64,000 bases of DNA from JAOADN01 sp049323795 (GCA_049323795.1 JBMOOH010000020.1:62001-126000), one strand, 5' to 3'. Positions 25,533 through 33,875 are shown, counted from the first letter of the stretch. A program made the numbers and translations. Notes: generated by a model from the sequence alone, not told the origin.

Positions 25533-25621
25533 GTCCGCGCCCGGATCAGTCCGCGCCCGGATCAGTCCGCGCCCGGATCAGTCCGCCCCGGATCAGTCCG
25601 CCCCGGATCAGTCCGCCCCGG
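25533..25621. repeat. Tandem repeat array over the allA 3' end
   Basis: On the plus strand three 16-mers (GTCCGCGCCCGGATCA) are followed by two 15-mers (GTCCGCCCCGGATCA) and a partial copy that is inside the allA coding region. The 15-mer includes the allA stop, so the ending Gly-Ala-Asp-stop is repeated in frame past the gene. An exact single 15-mer copy (permuted) lies at 31221-31235, downstream of puuD. Confidence 0.93.
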
Positions 25622-26120
25622 CGACGACCGTCCAGGGCGCGTCGAAGCGGAATTCCTCGAGGTTCGGACCCGGACCGATCCGGTCCACCACCGCGAACAG
25701 GCCCGGCGCGGCCAGCGGCGTCAGCACCCCGTGCCAGACGTTGCGTCGGAGGTTGATTCCCTGTCCGGGCGCGGTGAGGAAAGCCTCGGGCCTGTCCGGC
25801 CGCCCGTCGCGGTCGGCCGCAACGATGACGAGGAACGGTGCCAGGGTCATCGGCAGGAATGCCTGCGAGCCCTCGGGGTGCCGCTCCACGAGGTCGAAGA
25901 TGTGGGGAAGCCTGCGCGGCACCGCGTCGAAGACGGAGACCCCCGCGCGCCCGCCGCGGAAGTCGAGAGACGCGCGGTCGTGCCAGCGGCCGCAGAGGCC
26001 CGCGTTGATCAGCCGGTCGGGCGGCCCCTCGGCGGAGAGAACGTCGCCATAGGGCGCGAAGGCCGGCGCCGACAGGGGCCTTGGGACCAGCAGGCGACCG
26101 GCGGGTACCTCTGCGCTCAT
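25608..26120 (-). CDS. allA: Ureidoglycolate lyase
   Basis: 170-residue cupin-fold enzyme splitting ureidoglycolate into glyoxylate and urea, the last step of this branch of purine breakdown. Typical segments: FAPYGDVL near the N-terminus, SVFDAVPRRLPHIFDLVERHPEGSQAF given here in part (VERHPEGSQAF), NLRRNVWHGVLTPL and a C-terminal EEFRF. ATGA overlap with the upstream ureidoglycine aminohydrolase gene indicates coupling in a three-gene unit. The 3' end sits in a tandem repeat array that multiplies its stop codon. Confidence 0.92.
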   Translation of the reverse strand: MSAEVPAGRLLVPRPLSAPAFAPYGDVLSAEGPPDRLINAGLCGRWHDRASLDFRGGRAGVSVFDAVPRRLPHIFDLVERHPEGSQAFLPMTLAPFLVIVAADRDGRPDRPEAFLTAPGQGINLRRNVWHGVLTPLAAPGLFAVVDRIGPGPNLEEFRFDAPWTVVAGAD

Positions 26121-26953
26121 CGCCCGAAGGCGCCGACGCCCCGCAGCCTCGCATGGCGGTTCACGTCCTTGTAGAGAAGGTAGCGGAAGGGCCCGGGTCC
26201 GGCTGCCACGCAGGCCTGCGGGCAGTAGGCGCGCAGCCACATGAAGTCGCCCGCTTCGACCTCGACCCAGTCGCGGTTCAGCCGGTACACGGCCCGCCCC
26301 TCGAGGACATAGAGGCCGTGCTCCATCACGTGGGTTTCCTCGAAGGGGATGCGTCCGCCGGGCCGGAAGGTCACGATGTTGACGTGCATGTCGTGCGCGG
26401 CATCGGCCGGATCCACGAACCGGGTGGTCGCCCACGTGCCGTCGGTGCCGGGCATCGGCACCGGCTCGATCGCCTGTTCCGAGGTGACGAACGGATCGGG
26501 CGGGGCCAGTCCCGGCACGGGGTCGTAGAGCTTGCGGATCCAGTGGAAGCGGACGGGGGCGTCGCGACCGTTGCGCAGCCGCCACGGAGTTCCCGCGGGC
26601 AGGAACGCATAGCCCCCCGGCCCCAGATCGTGCTCCTCGCCGTCGATCCAGAGCCAGAGGTCGCCGTCGGTGACGAAGATCACGCCCTCGGCGCCCGTTT
26701 CGGGCTCGGGCGCGTCCGAGCCGCCGTCCGGCGCCACCTCCATGACATACTGGCTGAAGGTCTCGGAAAACCCGCTCATCGGCCGTGCGACCATCCAGAG
26801 CTTCGTGTCCCGCCAGCCCGGAAGCACGCTTGTCACGATGTCCGAGAAGCAGCCCCTGGGGATCACGGCATAGGCTTCCGTGAACACGGCCCGGCCGGTG
26901 TGGAGCCGTGTCTGCGGGGGAAGTCCGCCTTCGGGAAAATGGTAGCCGGTCAT
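26117..26953 (-). CDS. allE: (S)-ureidoglycine aminohydrolase
   Basis: 278-residue bicupin. The N-terminal cupin has VIFVTDGDLWLWIDGEEHDL and PAGTPWRLRN. The C-terminal cupin has the Mn-binding cluster in EETHVMEHGLYVLEGRAVY and GDFMWLRAYCPQACVA, with a LLYKDVNRH ending, closely resembling AllE (YlbA). It releases ammonia from (S)-ureidoglycine to form ureidoglycolate, the substrate of the next gene. It overlaps both neighbours by four bases, so puuE-uraD, allE and allA are one translationally coupled unit. Confidence 0.92.
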   Translation of the reverse strand: MTGYHFPEGGLPPQTRLHTGRAVFTEAYAVIPRGCFSDIVTSVLPGWRDTKLWMVARPMSGFSETFSQYVMEVAPDGGSDAPEPETGAEGVIFVTDGDLWLWIDGEEHDLGPGGYAFLPAGTPWRLRNGRDAPVRFHWIRKLYDPVPGLAPPDPFVTSEQAIEPVPMPGTDGTWATTRFVDPADAAHDMHVNIVTFRPGGRIPFEETHVMEHGLYVLEGRAVYRLNRDWVEVEAGDFMWLRAYCPQACVAAGPGPFRYLLYKDVNRHARLRGVGAFGR

Positions 26954-28365
26954 GGGAGAAGCGTCCTCAGCCTGAGTTCCGCGATGCGCTCGACCTGGCG
27001 GCAGGCCTCTTCGAACTCCGCCTCGGTGCCGTTCCCGATCCGCCTCCGGAAGGCCGCCAGTATGCCCGCCTTGCCGTGATCGCGGACGGCGATGATGAAG
27101 GGAAATCCGTGGCGCTGCACATAGGCCGCATTCAGTCCGGTGAAGGTTTCGCGCTCGCGGTCGGTGAGGGCGTCGAGCCCGGCAGCCGTCTGTTCGGAAG
27201 CCGACGATCCGGTCAGCCTGCGCGCCTGGGCAAGCCGTCCTGCCAGATCGGGATGCGCGGCGAGCACGCGCAGACGTTCCTCGCGCGGCGCACTGCGGAA
27301 GATGCGGGCAAGGGCGGAATGAAGGCCGGTCGCGGTATCGTGGGCGGGGCCGAGTTCCGCGTCGAAGGCGCGTTCGGCAATCCACGGGCTGTGTTCGAAG
27401 ATGCCGCCGAAACATGCGACGAAGTCGGCCCGCGTCATCCGGCTCGGCCTGTGGCGGCGGACCGGGGGGTGTCGCGCCGCCCAGTGCCGCGCTATGTCGA
27501 TCCGGCGCGCGAACCAGACGCCCTCGTGGGCGCGCGCATGGTCGAGGAAGCGCCTGAGCCCCGCGACCCTGCCGGGCCGCCCGATCAGCCGGCAGTGCAG
27601 CCCGACCGACATCATCTTCGGCGATCCCGCCAGCCCCTCGGCATAGAGGCTGTCGAAGCTGTCCCTCAGGTAGTGGTGGAAATGGTCTGCCGTGTTGAAT
27701 CCCTGCGCCGTGGCGAAGCGCATGTCGTTGGCGTCGAGCGTGTAGGGGATCACGAGCTGGTCGCGGCCGCCGGCTTCCGTCCAGTAGGGCAGGTCGTCGT
27801 CATAGGCATCCGAGATCCACTCGAAGCCGCCCGTTTCGGCGACGAGCCTGACCGTGTTGGCCGAGCAGCGGCCCGTGTACCATCCGGCGGGCGGCGCACC
27901 CGTCACCTCGGCATGAAGCCGGATCGCCTCGGCGATGGCCGTCCGCTCCTCGGCTTCCGGCATGTCCTTGTGCTCGATCCACTTGAGGCCGTGGCTGGCG
28001 ATCTCCCAGCCGGCGTCCTGCATCGCGCGGACCTGTTCGGGCGACCGCGCCATCGCCGTGGCGACCCCGAACACGGTGACCGGCACGCCGGTCCCGGTGA
28101 ACAGCCGGTGCAGGCGCCAGAACCCCGCCCGCGCCCCGTAGTCGTAGATCGACTCCATGTTCCAGTGGCGCTGTCCCGGCCAGGGCTGGGCGCCGACGAT
28201 TTCGGACAGGAAGGCCTCGGACGCCGGATCGCCGTGGAGGATCGAGTTCTCGCCGCCTTCCTCGTAGTTCAGCACCAGGCTTATGGCGATGCGCGCCCCG
28301 CCGGGCCAGTCCGCGTCAGGCGGGTTGGCGCCGTATCCCCGAAGGTCGCGCGGGTATCTCTTCAT
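26950..28365 (-). CDS. puuE: Allantoinase PuuE fused to OHCU decarboxylase (UraD)
   Basis: 471-residue two-domain enzyme. Residues 1 to about 305 are a polysaccharide-deacetylase-fold allantoinase of the PuuE type (ISLVLNYEEGGENS, EIASHGLKWIEH, GWYTGRCSANT, MSVGLHCRLIGRPGR). Residues from about 308 form a UraD domain with FEHSPWIAERAF, LAAHPDLAGRL (catalytic His), GSSASEQTAAGLD and FIIAVRDHGKAGIL. UraD decarboxylates OHCU to (S)-allantoin and PuuE opens it to allantoate, so the fusion joins consecutive steps. No stop or frameshift separates the domains. The gene heads the allE-allA unit and is divergent from uraH. Confidence 0.92.
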   Translation of the reverse strand: MKRYPRDLRGYGANPPDADWPGGARIAISLVLNYEEGGENSILHGDPASEAFLSEIVGAQPWPGQRHWNMESIYDYGARAGFWRLHRLFTGTGVPVTVFGVATAMARSPEQVRAMQDAGWEIASHGLKWIEHKDMPEAEERTAIAEAIRLHAEVTGAPPAGWYTGRCSANTVRLVAETGGFEWISDAYDDDLPYWTEAGGRDQLVIPYTLDANDMRFATAQGFNTADHFHHYLRDSFDSLYAEGLAGSPKMMSVGLHCRLIGRPGRVAGLRRFLDHARAHEGVWFARRIDIARHWAARHPPVRRHRPSRMTRADFVACFGGIFEHSPWIAERAFDAELGPAHDTATGLHSALARIFRSAPREERLRVLAAHPDLAGRLAQARRLTGSSASEQTAAGLDALTDRERETFTGLNAAYVQRHGFPFIIAVRDHGKAGILAAFRRRIGNGTEAEFEEACRQVERIAELRLRTLLP

Positions 28366-28526
28366 GGCGGCTTCGACGCTCCTACCTGCGGGCCTGGCAA
28401 GGATATGCGGGGCCCGTGGCGGGGACTATCAAGAAATGCAGAAATCACCTCTCGCGCCCGGGGCGGCTGGCGGGGGCGCGAGGACCGGTGCAAGATGCCC
28501 GCCGCGAACCCGGTTCGGAGAGGGTC

Positions 28527-28886
28527 ATGTCTCGGGGCTATCTGACCACCCACGTCCTCGACACCGCGCGGGGAGTTCCCGCCGCCGGTCTCGGGGTGAC
28601 GCTCTACCGGCTGACAGCCGAGGGCCGCCACAGGATCGCCCGGACGGTGACGAATGCCGACGGCCGCGCTGACGGGCCGCTCCTGAAGGGCGCCGACTTC
28701 GCGCAGGGAACCTACGAGATCGTCTTCGACGCGGGCGCCTATCTCCGATCGGCGGGCTGGGGCGGGACGGAGCCGCTGTTTCTCGACCAGATCCCGATCC
28801 GCTTCGGCATCGCGGATCCCTCGGCCCACTATCATGTGCCGCTGCTCCTGTCGCCCTTCGGCTACTCGACCTACAGGGGAAGCTGA
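28527..28886 (+). CDS. uraH: 5-hydroxyisourate hydrolase (transthyretin-like)
   Basis: 119-residue transthyretin-related protein hydrolysing 5-hydroxyisourate to OHCU. It starts with GYLTTHVLDTARGVPA (active-site His), continues with RTVTNADGR, and ends with the diagnostic tetrapeptide YRGS preceded by YHVPLLLSPFGYST. GGAGAGGG precedes the ATG. It is divergent from puuE-uraD and converges with the LysR gene, overlapping its 3' end by 16 bases. Confidence 0.95.
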   Translation: MSRGYLTTHVLDTARGVPAAGLGVTLYRLTAEGRHRIARTVTNADGRADGPLLKGADFAQGTYEIVFDAGAYLRSAGWGGTEPLFLDQIPIRFGIADPSAHYHVPLLLSPFGYSTYRGS

Positions 28887-29803
28887 AGCCCCTCGGTCGC
28901 GGCGGCGAGGTCGGCCCTGCATCGCGCGATGCAGAAGTCGGTGAACAGCCCGATCTTGGGATCGCGCAGCCGGCGCTCCTGCGTGAGGACCGTCACCGAG
29001 GTGGGCTCGGGCGGCGAGGCGCGGGCCACCGGCACGAGCCGGCCGGCGCGCAGATGGCTTGCCACCTCGAAGACCGGCTTCAGCACGATGCCGCGGCCGT
29101 CGAGCGCCCAGCCGGTCAGCACGTCGCCGTCATCGGATTCGAAGGGCCCCGTCACGTCGTAGCGGACCACCCCGGACGGGGTCTGCAACGGCCAGCGGAA
29201 CTCGGTCGCGCCGGGGAAGCGCAGGGTCAGGCAGTCGTGCCGGTCGCGGACCAGCGCCCGCCCGTCGGGCGGATCGCCGCGCCGTGCGACATAGTCCGGC
29301 GAGGCACAGAGGATGCGGGGGCAGTCCGCGACGGTGCGGACGTTCAGGGAACTGTCCTCGAGCGGACCGATGTGAAAGGCCAGGTCCAGGCCTTCCGCCA
29401 TCACGTCGATCCGGCGGTCGGACAGGCGCAGACGCACGTCGATCTGCGGCCAGGCGTCCTTGAAGGCCGGCACGTGCGGGGCGACGAAACGTCTCCCGAA
29501 CCCCAGCGGGGCGGCCACGAAGATGGTGCCCCGCGGATTCGCTGCGGCGTTCATCACCGCGGCCTCCGCCGCCTCGACCGCGTCGAGGATGCGCCGCGCC
29601 CCGTCGTAGAAGAGGCGTCCGTTCTCGGTCGGCTGGAGGCGCCGCGTGGTCCGGTTGAAGAGACGGACGCCGAGGTGGCGCTCCAGTTCCGCGATGCGGG
29701 CCGAGGCGACGGCGGGCGAAGTTCTCTGGTCGCGGGCGGCCGCGCTCATGCTGCCGAGATCGTAGACCCGCAGGAACATCCTGATAATGTTGACGTAGGA
29801 CAA
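28871..29803 (-). CDS. LysR-family transcriptional regulator of purine catabolism
   Basis: 310-residue LysR protein. Residues about 5-65 form the winged HTH (RMFLRVYDLGSMSAAARDQRTSP...ARIAELERHLGVRLFNRTTRR, shown in part) and the rest is the effector domain. It is divergent from puuD with a 143-base promoter region and convergent with uraH, so it is the likely regulator of urate degradation genes. The start I prefer is a TTG at 29803, with GGGAG 9 bases upstream; the next in-frame ATG would trim the first helix. Effector is unknown; a purine intermediate is plausible. Confidence 0.85.
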   Translation of the reverse strand: MSYVNIIRMFLRVYDLGSMSAAARDQRTSPAVASARIAELERHLGVRLFNRTTRRLQPTENGRLFYDGARRILDAVEAAEAAVMNAAANPRGTIFVAAPLGFGRRFVAPHVPAFKDAWPQIDVRLRLSDRRIDVMAEGLDLAFHIGPLEDSSLNVRTVADCPRILCASPDYVARRGDPPDGRALVRDRHDCLTLRFPGATEFRWPLQTPSGVVRYDVTGPFESDDGDVLTGWALDGRGIVLKPVFEVASHLRAGRLVPVARASPPEPTSVTVLTQERRLRDPKIGLFTDFCIARCRADLAAATEGLQLPL

Positions 29804-29816
29804 GGTGCGTGCTCCC

Positions 29817-29840
29817 GGTCGTACGGGCGGTCGTACGGGC
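29817..29840. promoter_or_regulatory. Tandem 12-bp repeat between the LysR gene and puuD
   Basis: GGTCGTACGGGC occurs twice with no gap in the divergent region. Each unit contains the palindrome CGTACG. The spacing of about one helical turn suits cooperative binding of the adjacent LysR regulator; AT-richer sequence for a puuD promoter follows (ATTATTCCGTATTGC). Confidence 0.5.
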
Positions 29841-29946
29841 CGATTATTCCGTATTGCACGAAAGTGCTCACGAATTCGAAGTCATGGCAAGAAGATGCGG
29901 TCGGGCCTAGTCTGCGGCGGCAGGGATCGGTCGGAGGGGGCGGGGC

Positions 29947-31173
29947 ATGTATGATCTGGCGGTTCTGGCCGAATGGGCGAAGTTCGCGGTCCGCTGGCTG
30001 CACGTCGTGACGGCAATCGCGTGGATCGGTTCGTCCTTCTACTTCATCGCGCTCGATCTGGGACTGCGCCGCGACCGGCGCCTCGCCGGAGGTGCCGACG
30101 GCGAGGCGTGGCAGGTTCACGGCGGCGGCTTCTACCACATAGAGAAGTATCTCGTTGCCCCGGAGCGCATGCCGGCGGACCTGACCTGGTTCAAGTGGGA
30201 AAGCTACTGGACCTGGATGTCGGGCTTCGCGCTCCTCGTGCTGGTCTACTACCTCGGGGCCGACCTCTACCTGATCGATCCCGCGCGCGCGGACCTGTCG
30301 ACCTGGCAGGCGGTGGCGATCTCGGCGGCGTCGCTCGCGGTGGGCTGGATCCTCTACGACCGGCTTTGCAGGTCGCGGCTGGGCGAGGATGCCCAGCTCC
30401 TGATGATCGTGCTGTTCCTGATCCTCGTCGCGGTGTCCTGGGGCTACACCCAGGTGTTCCAGGGGCGTGCGGCGCTTCTCCATCTCGGGGCCTTCACGGC
30501 CACGATCATGACCGGCAATGTGTTTTTCGTCATCATGCCGAACCAGCGGATCGTGGTGGCGGACCTGATCGCCGGCCGCAGGCCGGACCCGGAATACGGC
30601 AGGATCGCCAAGCAGCGCTCGACGCACAACAACTACCTCACTCTGCCGGTCGTCTTCCTGATGCTGTCGAACCACTATCCGCTCGCCTTCGCCAGCGATT
30701 GGAACTGGCTCATCGCAAGCCTCGTCTTCCTGATGGGCGTCACCATCCGGCACTGGTTCAACACCCATCATGCCCGCGCCGGGAACCCGCACTGGACCTG
30801 GATGGTGACGGCACTTCTTTTTCTTGCAATCGTCTGGCTGTCGAGCCTTGGCACGCCGTCGCAGGAGGAGGGCGAGACGCGGCTGACCCCGGCGGCCCGG
30901 CGGTTCGCCGAGGCGCCGGGATTCGCCGAGGTGCAGGACATCGTCCTCGGGCGCTGTTCGATGTGCCACGCGGCTGAACCGGCATGGGACGGCCTGCTCT
31001 GGGCGCCGCGCGGCGTGCGGCTCGACACCGGGCCGGCGATAGCGGCCCATGCGCCGCAGATCCTTGTGCAGGCGGGGCTGACGGACGCGATGCCGCCCGC
31101 GAACGTCTCGGGGATGGAACCCGCCGAGCGCCGGAAGATCGTCGCGTGGTACCTCGCCGCCACCGGGGGCTGA
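29947..31173 (+). CDS. puuD: Membrane urate hydroxylase PuuD with C-terminal cytochrome c domain
   Basis: 408-residue protein that oxidises urate to 5-hydroxyisourate. Residues 1 to about 300 are the urate oxidase membrane domain: FAVRWLHVVTAIAWIGSSFYFIALD at the N-terminus, His-containing helices (HGGGFYHIEKY, RHWFNTHHARAGNPHW) and about eight transmembrane segments. Residues about 320-408 form a c-type cytochrome domain with CSMCH near residue 339 and MPPANVSGM supplying a Met ligand candidate. It is known as the cofactor-coupled alternative to soluble uricase. ATG with GGAGGGGGCGGGG upstream. Confidence 0.94.
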   Translation: MYDLAVLAEWAKFAVRWLHVVTAIAWIGSSFYFIALDLGLRRDRRLAGGADGEAWQVHGGGFYHIEKYLVAPERMPADLTWFKWESYWTWMSGFALLVLVYYLGADLYLIDPARADLSTWQAVAISAASLAVGWILYDRLCRSRLGEDAQLLMIVLFLILVAVSWGYTQVFQGRAALLHLGAFTATIMTGNVFFVIMPNQRIVVADLIAGRRPDPEYGRIAKQRSTHNNYLTLPVVFLMLSNHYPLAFASDWNWLIASLVFLMGVTIRHWFNTHHARAGNPHWTWMVTALLFLAIVWLSSLGTPSQEEGETRLTPAARRFAEAPGFAEVQDIVLGRCSMCHAAEPAWDGLLWAPRGVRLDTGPAIAAHAPQILVQAGLTDAMPPANVSGMEPAERRKIVAWYLAATGG

Positions 31174-31687
31174 CCGGGATTTGCCCGCGGGTGCCGGGCG
31201 ATTTGTCCCCGTCACCGAACCAGTCCGCCCCGGATGTCATCCGCCTGCAACCTCAGGGAAACGGGGGTGCCCCGCAAACGGGCAGTTTTCCGGTTTCTGC
31301 GCGTGGCGGCGGAATTTGCTTGGCCGTCGCGCGCGTCCGCGGCGTATACTGGCTCCGGCAAGGGCGCAGGAAGCGGAGATGTGCGGCGCGCCGCCGTGGC
31401 GCCGCCTCCGGGGGCTGTCCTGCGCAGGGCGATTGCCGTCCCGGTGGCCGGGTCCGGCAGTGGCCCGGTGCCGAGGCGGTGGTGCAGGTCGGGATTCGAG
31501 TGATGTTCAGTGTCGCAGGCATTTCCGACCCCCCCGGGCGCGCTTCCGGACCACCTGTGCCGCATCGGGCCGCGTCCCTGGGACAAGCCTGCCATCCCTC
31601 CGCCCATGCCACAGTCCCCATGGCGGGCCGCCGCCTCTGCGGGCCGGGCTGCGGCCTGCGCGCGGGCCAACCGGGAGATTCCAGCAC
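31174..31687. other. 514-base spacer between puuD and the second glycan block
   Basis: No gene is convincing here. An in-frame upward extension of the UDP-xylose synthase frame exists but is Gly/Pro/Arg-rich and lacks family similarity. The spacer holds an exact copy of the allA-array 15-mer (31221-31235) and a possible promoter at 31320-31350. A GC-rich imperfect hairpin (GCCCG...CGGGC near 31183) follows the puuD stop. Confidence 0.55.
31320..31350 (+). promoter_or_regulatory. Weak candidate promoter for the second glycan block
   Basis: TTGGCC (31320-31325) and TATACT (31345-31350) are separated by 19 bases. The -10 is good, the -35 and spacing are not. It would give a leader of about 330 bases before the GTG start at 31688. 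Confidence 0.25.
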
Positions 31688-32662
31688 GTGAGCGCCACCT
31701 CGAGACGCGTCCTGGTGACCGGCGGCGCCGGTTTTCTCGGTTCCCACCTCTGCGAGCTCCTGCTGGCGCGCGGTGACGACGTGCTGTGCGTGGACAACTA
31801 CTTCACCGGACGGCGGTCGAACGTGGCGCACCTCATGGACAATCCGAACTTCGAGGTCATGCGCCATGACGTGACCTTTCCGCTCTATGTCGAGGTCGAC
31901 GAGATCTACAACCTCGCCTGCCCGGCAAGCCCGATCCATTACCAGCACGATCCCGTGCAGACGACGAAGACCAGCGTGCACGGCGCGATCAACATGCTTG
32001 GCCTGGCCAAGAGATTGCGCGCCAAGATCCTCCAGGCCAGCACCTCCGAGGTCTACGGCGACCCGACCGTCCACCCGCAGAGGGAGGACTACTGGGGCCA
32101 TGTGAACCCCATCGGCTTCCGGTCCTGCTACGACGAAGGCAAGCGCTGCGCCGAAACCCTGTTCTTCGACTATCATCGCCAGCATGCCCTGCGGATCAAG
32201 GTCGCGCGCATATTCAACACCTACGGTCCGCGCATGCATCCCCAGGACGGGAGGGTGGTGTCGAACTTCATCGTCCAGGCGCTGACGGACCGGCCCATCA
32301 CCATCTACGGAGAGGGCCTGCAGACGCGCTCGTTCTGCTTCTGCTCGGACCTCATCGCGGGCCTCGTGGCCCTGATGGGCACCGGCGACGCGATCACGGG
32401 CCCGATGAACATCGGCAATCCCGTCGAGATGACGATCCGCGAACTCGCCGAGAGCGTTCTCGACCTGACCGGATCCAGGTCGCAGCTCGTCTTCCGCCCG
32501 CTGCCGCAGGACGACCCGGTCCAGCGCCAGCCGGACATCTCGTTCGCGCGCCGCGAACTGGGCTGGGAGCCGAAGGTCGGGCTGCGCGATGGCCTCGTCC
32601 AGACCATTTCCTACTTCGACTCCCTGCTGCGGGCCGGCGGCCTGCCGACGGTGGCCGCATGA
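31688..32662 (+). CDS. UDP-glucuronate decarboxylase (UDP-xylose synthase)
   Basis: 324-residue extended SDR. VLVTGGAGFLGSHLCELLL is the NAD loop; ASTSEVYGDP gives the catalytic Ser/Thr region and SCYDEGKRCAETLFFDY the Tyr-x-x-x-Lys in the form diagnostic of UXS enzymes. RIFNTYGPRMHPQDGRVVSNF is also UXS-specific. Product is UDP-xylose for the glycan. I chose the GTG at 31688: GGGAG lies 10 bases upstream and the protein begins right at the family N-terminus. A UDP-glucuronate source (UDP-glucose dehydrogenase) is not in the window. Confidence 0.9.
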   Translation: MSATSRRVLVTGGAGFLGSHLCELLLARGDDVLCVDNYFTGRRSNVAHLMDNPNFEVMRHDVTFPLYVEVDEIYNLACPASPIHYQHDPVQTTKTSVHGAINMLGLAKRLRAKILQASTSEVYGDPTVHPQREDYWGHVNPIGFRSCYDEGKRCAETLFFDYHRQHALRIKVARIFNTYGPRMHPQDGRVVSNFIVQALTDRPITIYGEGLQTRSFCFCSDLIAGLVALMGTGDAITGPMNIGNPVEMTIRELAESVLDLTGSRSQLVFRPLPQDDPVQRQPDISFARRELGWEPKVGLRDGLVQTISYFDSLLRAGGLPTVAA

Positions 32663-32859
32663 GCGGGCGGGGCCCGAACCGCGCCACCAGGCGGACAGCC
32701 CCCGGGCAGGCGCCCGGCACCCGCAGCCCCGTGCCGCCGCTGCGGTGCGACGCTCCGTGCGGGCGGCAGCGGGCGGCGAACCGCAGCGGGCGGGCGGGCT
32801 GGCCTGTTTCCTTCGCGGCGGCGAAGCCGCTTCCGGTCCGGAGGATCCGCGTGGCATGA
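32659..32859 (+). CDS. Possible 66-residue small ORF coupled to both neighbours
   Basis: An open frame whose ATG overlaps the UDP-xylose synthase stop (ATGA) and whose TGA overlaps the next glycosyltransferase start in the same way. The predicted peptide is rich in Arg, Pro, Gly and Ala with no recognisable motif, and has no obvious ribosome-binding site of its own. The double overlap is what a coupled gene would show, but the composition looks like non-coding GC-rich DNA. It may only serve as a spacer. Confidence 0.2.
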   Translation: MSGRGPNRATRRTAPGQAPGTRSPVPPLRCDAPCGRQRAANRSGRAGWPVSFAAAKPLPVRRIRVA

Positions 32860-33866
32860 CCCGGCCGACAATCAGTGTCATCGTTCCCGCCTACCGCGCC
32901 TCAGCGGTCCTTCCGCGCGTGCTGGCGCCGCTCATGGCGATGAAGGCGCGGGGAGAGGTGCTCGAGGTCATCGTCGTTGACGATGTGTCCCCGGACGACA
33001 CCGCCGCGGTGGCCCGGAGCCTCGGAGCCGAGGTGCTGGTGATGCCGCGGAACGGCGGACCGGGCGGCGCGCGGAACCTTGCCGCAGCGACGGCGTGCGG
33101 CGACATCCTCTGGTTCGTCGATTCCGATGTCGTCGCGTGGGACGACGGGGCGGGAAAGATCGCCGCCGCAATGGCGGACCCGGAGGTCGGCGCCGTCTTC
33201 GGCTCCTACGACGCCGAGCCGGACGGAAGTCCGTGGTTCTCGCGGTACAAGAACCTGATGCACCGGTTCTACCACCAGGCCGCCAAACGCGACGCCTCGA
33301 CCTTCTGGGCGGGATGCGGGGCCGTGCGCGCGGACCTGTTCCGCAGGATCGGCGGCTTCGACGTCGAGACCTACCGCGTGCCCTCGATCGAGGACATCGA
33401 ACTTGGCTACCGCCTCCGCCGCGAGGGCGCGCGGATCGCCGTCGATCCGACCCTCCTGGGCAAGCACCTGAAGGTATGGACGCCGAAGGGTGCGTTCCAC
33501 ACCGACATATTCCGCCGCGCGCTGCCATGGGCGCGGCTCATGATCGCCCGCGAGGGGGTCACGAACGATCTCAACACCGGCACGATGGAACGCGTCCGCG
33601 CCCTGATCGCCGGTATCCTGATCCTGTCGGTCCTGGCGGTGCCCCTTGTGCCGGCCTTCTGGCCGGCGCCGCCCCTGCTCGCCGTCGTCGCGCTGGCCGC
33701 CAACATCAGGCTCTTCGCTTTCATGCGGTCCAACGGCGGTACGCTCTTTGCGCTGGGCGCGCTGGCCTGGCATCAGGTCTACTACGTCTACTCGGCCGCC
33801 GCCTTCGTCTGGTGCCTGTTCGAGTACCACATCCTCGGCCGGAAGAACCGGCTGCACGTGCCGTGA
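32856..33866 (+). CDS. GT2-family glycosyltransferase, membrane-attached
   Basis: 336-residue GT-A fold transferase. Residues 1 to about 230: ISVIVPAYRASAVL, VIVVDDVSPDDT, VDSDVVAWD (nucleotide-sugar/metal DxD-like) and an EDIELGYRLRREG acceptor-site ED motif. Two or three hydrophobic segments follow (about 245-325), so it is anchored at the inner membrane by its C-terminus. GGAGGA lies 10 bases before the ATG. It begins a tightly packed run of GT2, GT2, flippase-like, flavoprotein, deacetylase, Wzx and GT4 genes. Sugar specificity unknown. Confidence 0.85.
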   Translation: MTRPTISVIVPAYRASAVLPRVLAPLMAMKARGEVLEVIVVDDVSPDDTAAVARSLGAEVLVMPRNGGPGGARNLAAATACGDILWFVDSDVVAWDDGAGKIAAAMADPEVGAVFGSYDAEPDGSPWFSRYKNLMHRFYHQAAKRDASTFWAGCGAVRADLFRRIGGFDVETYRVPSIEDIELGYRLRREGARIAVDPTLLGKHLKVWTPKGAFHTDIFRRALPWARLMIAREGVTNDLNTGTMERVRALIAGILILSVLAVPLVPAFWPAPPLLAVVALAANIRLFAFMRSNGGTLFALGALAWHQVYYVYSAAAFVWCLFEYHILGRKNRLHVP

Positions 33867-33875
33867 GGGCGAAGC

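Noticed and set aside
31379..31687. N-terminal extension of UDP-xylose synthase from the ATG at 31379
   Set aside because: The extra 103 residues are Gly/Pro/Arg-rich, unlike the family; the GTG at 31688 has a Shine-Dalgarno-like GGGAG and matches the family N-terminus.
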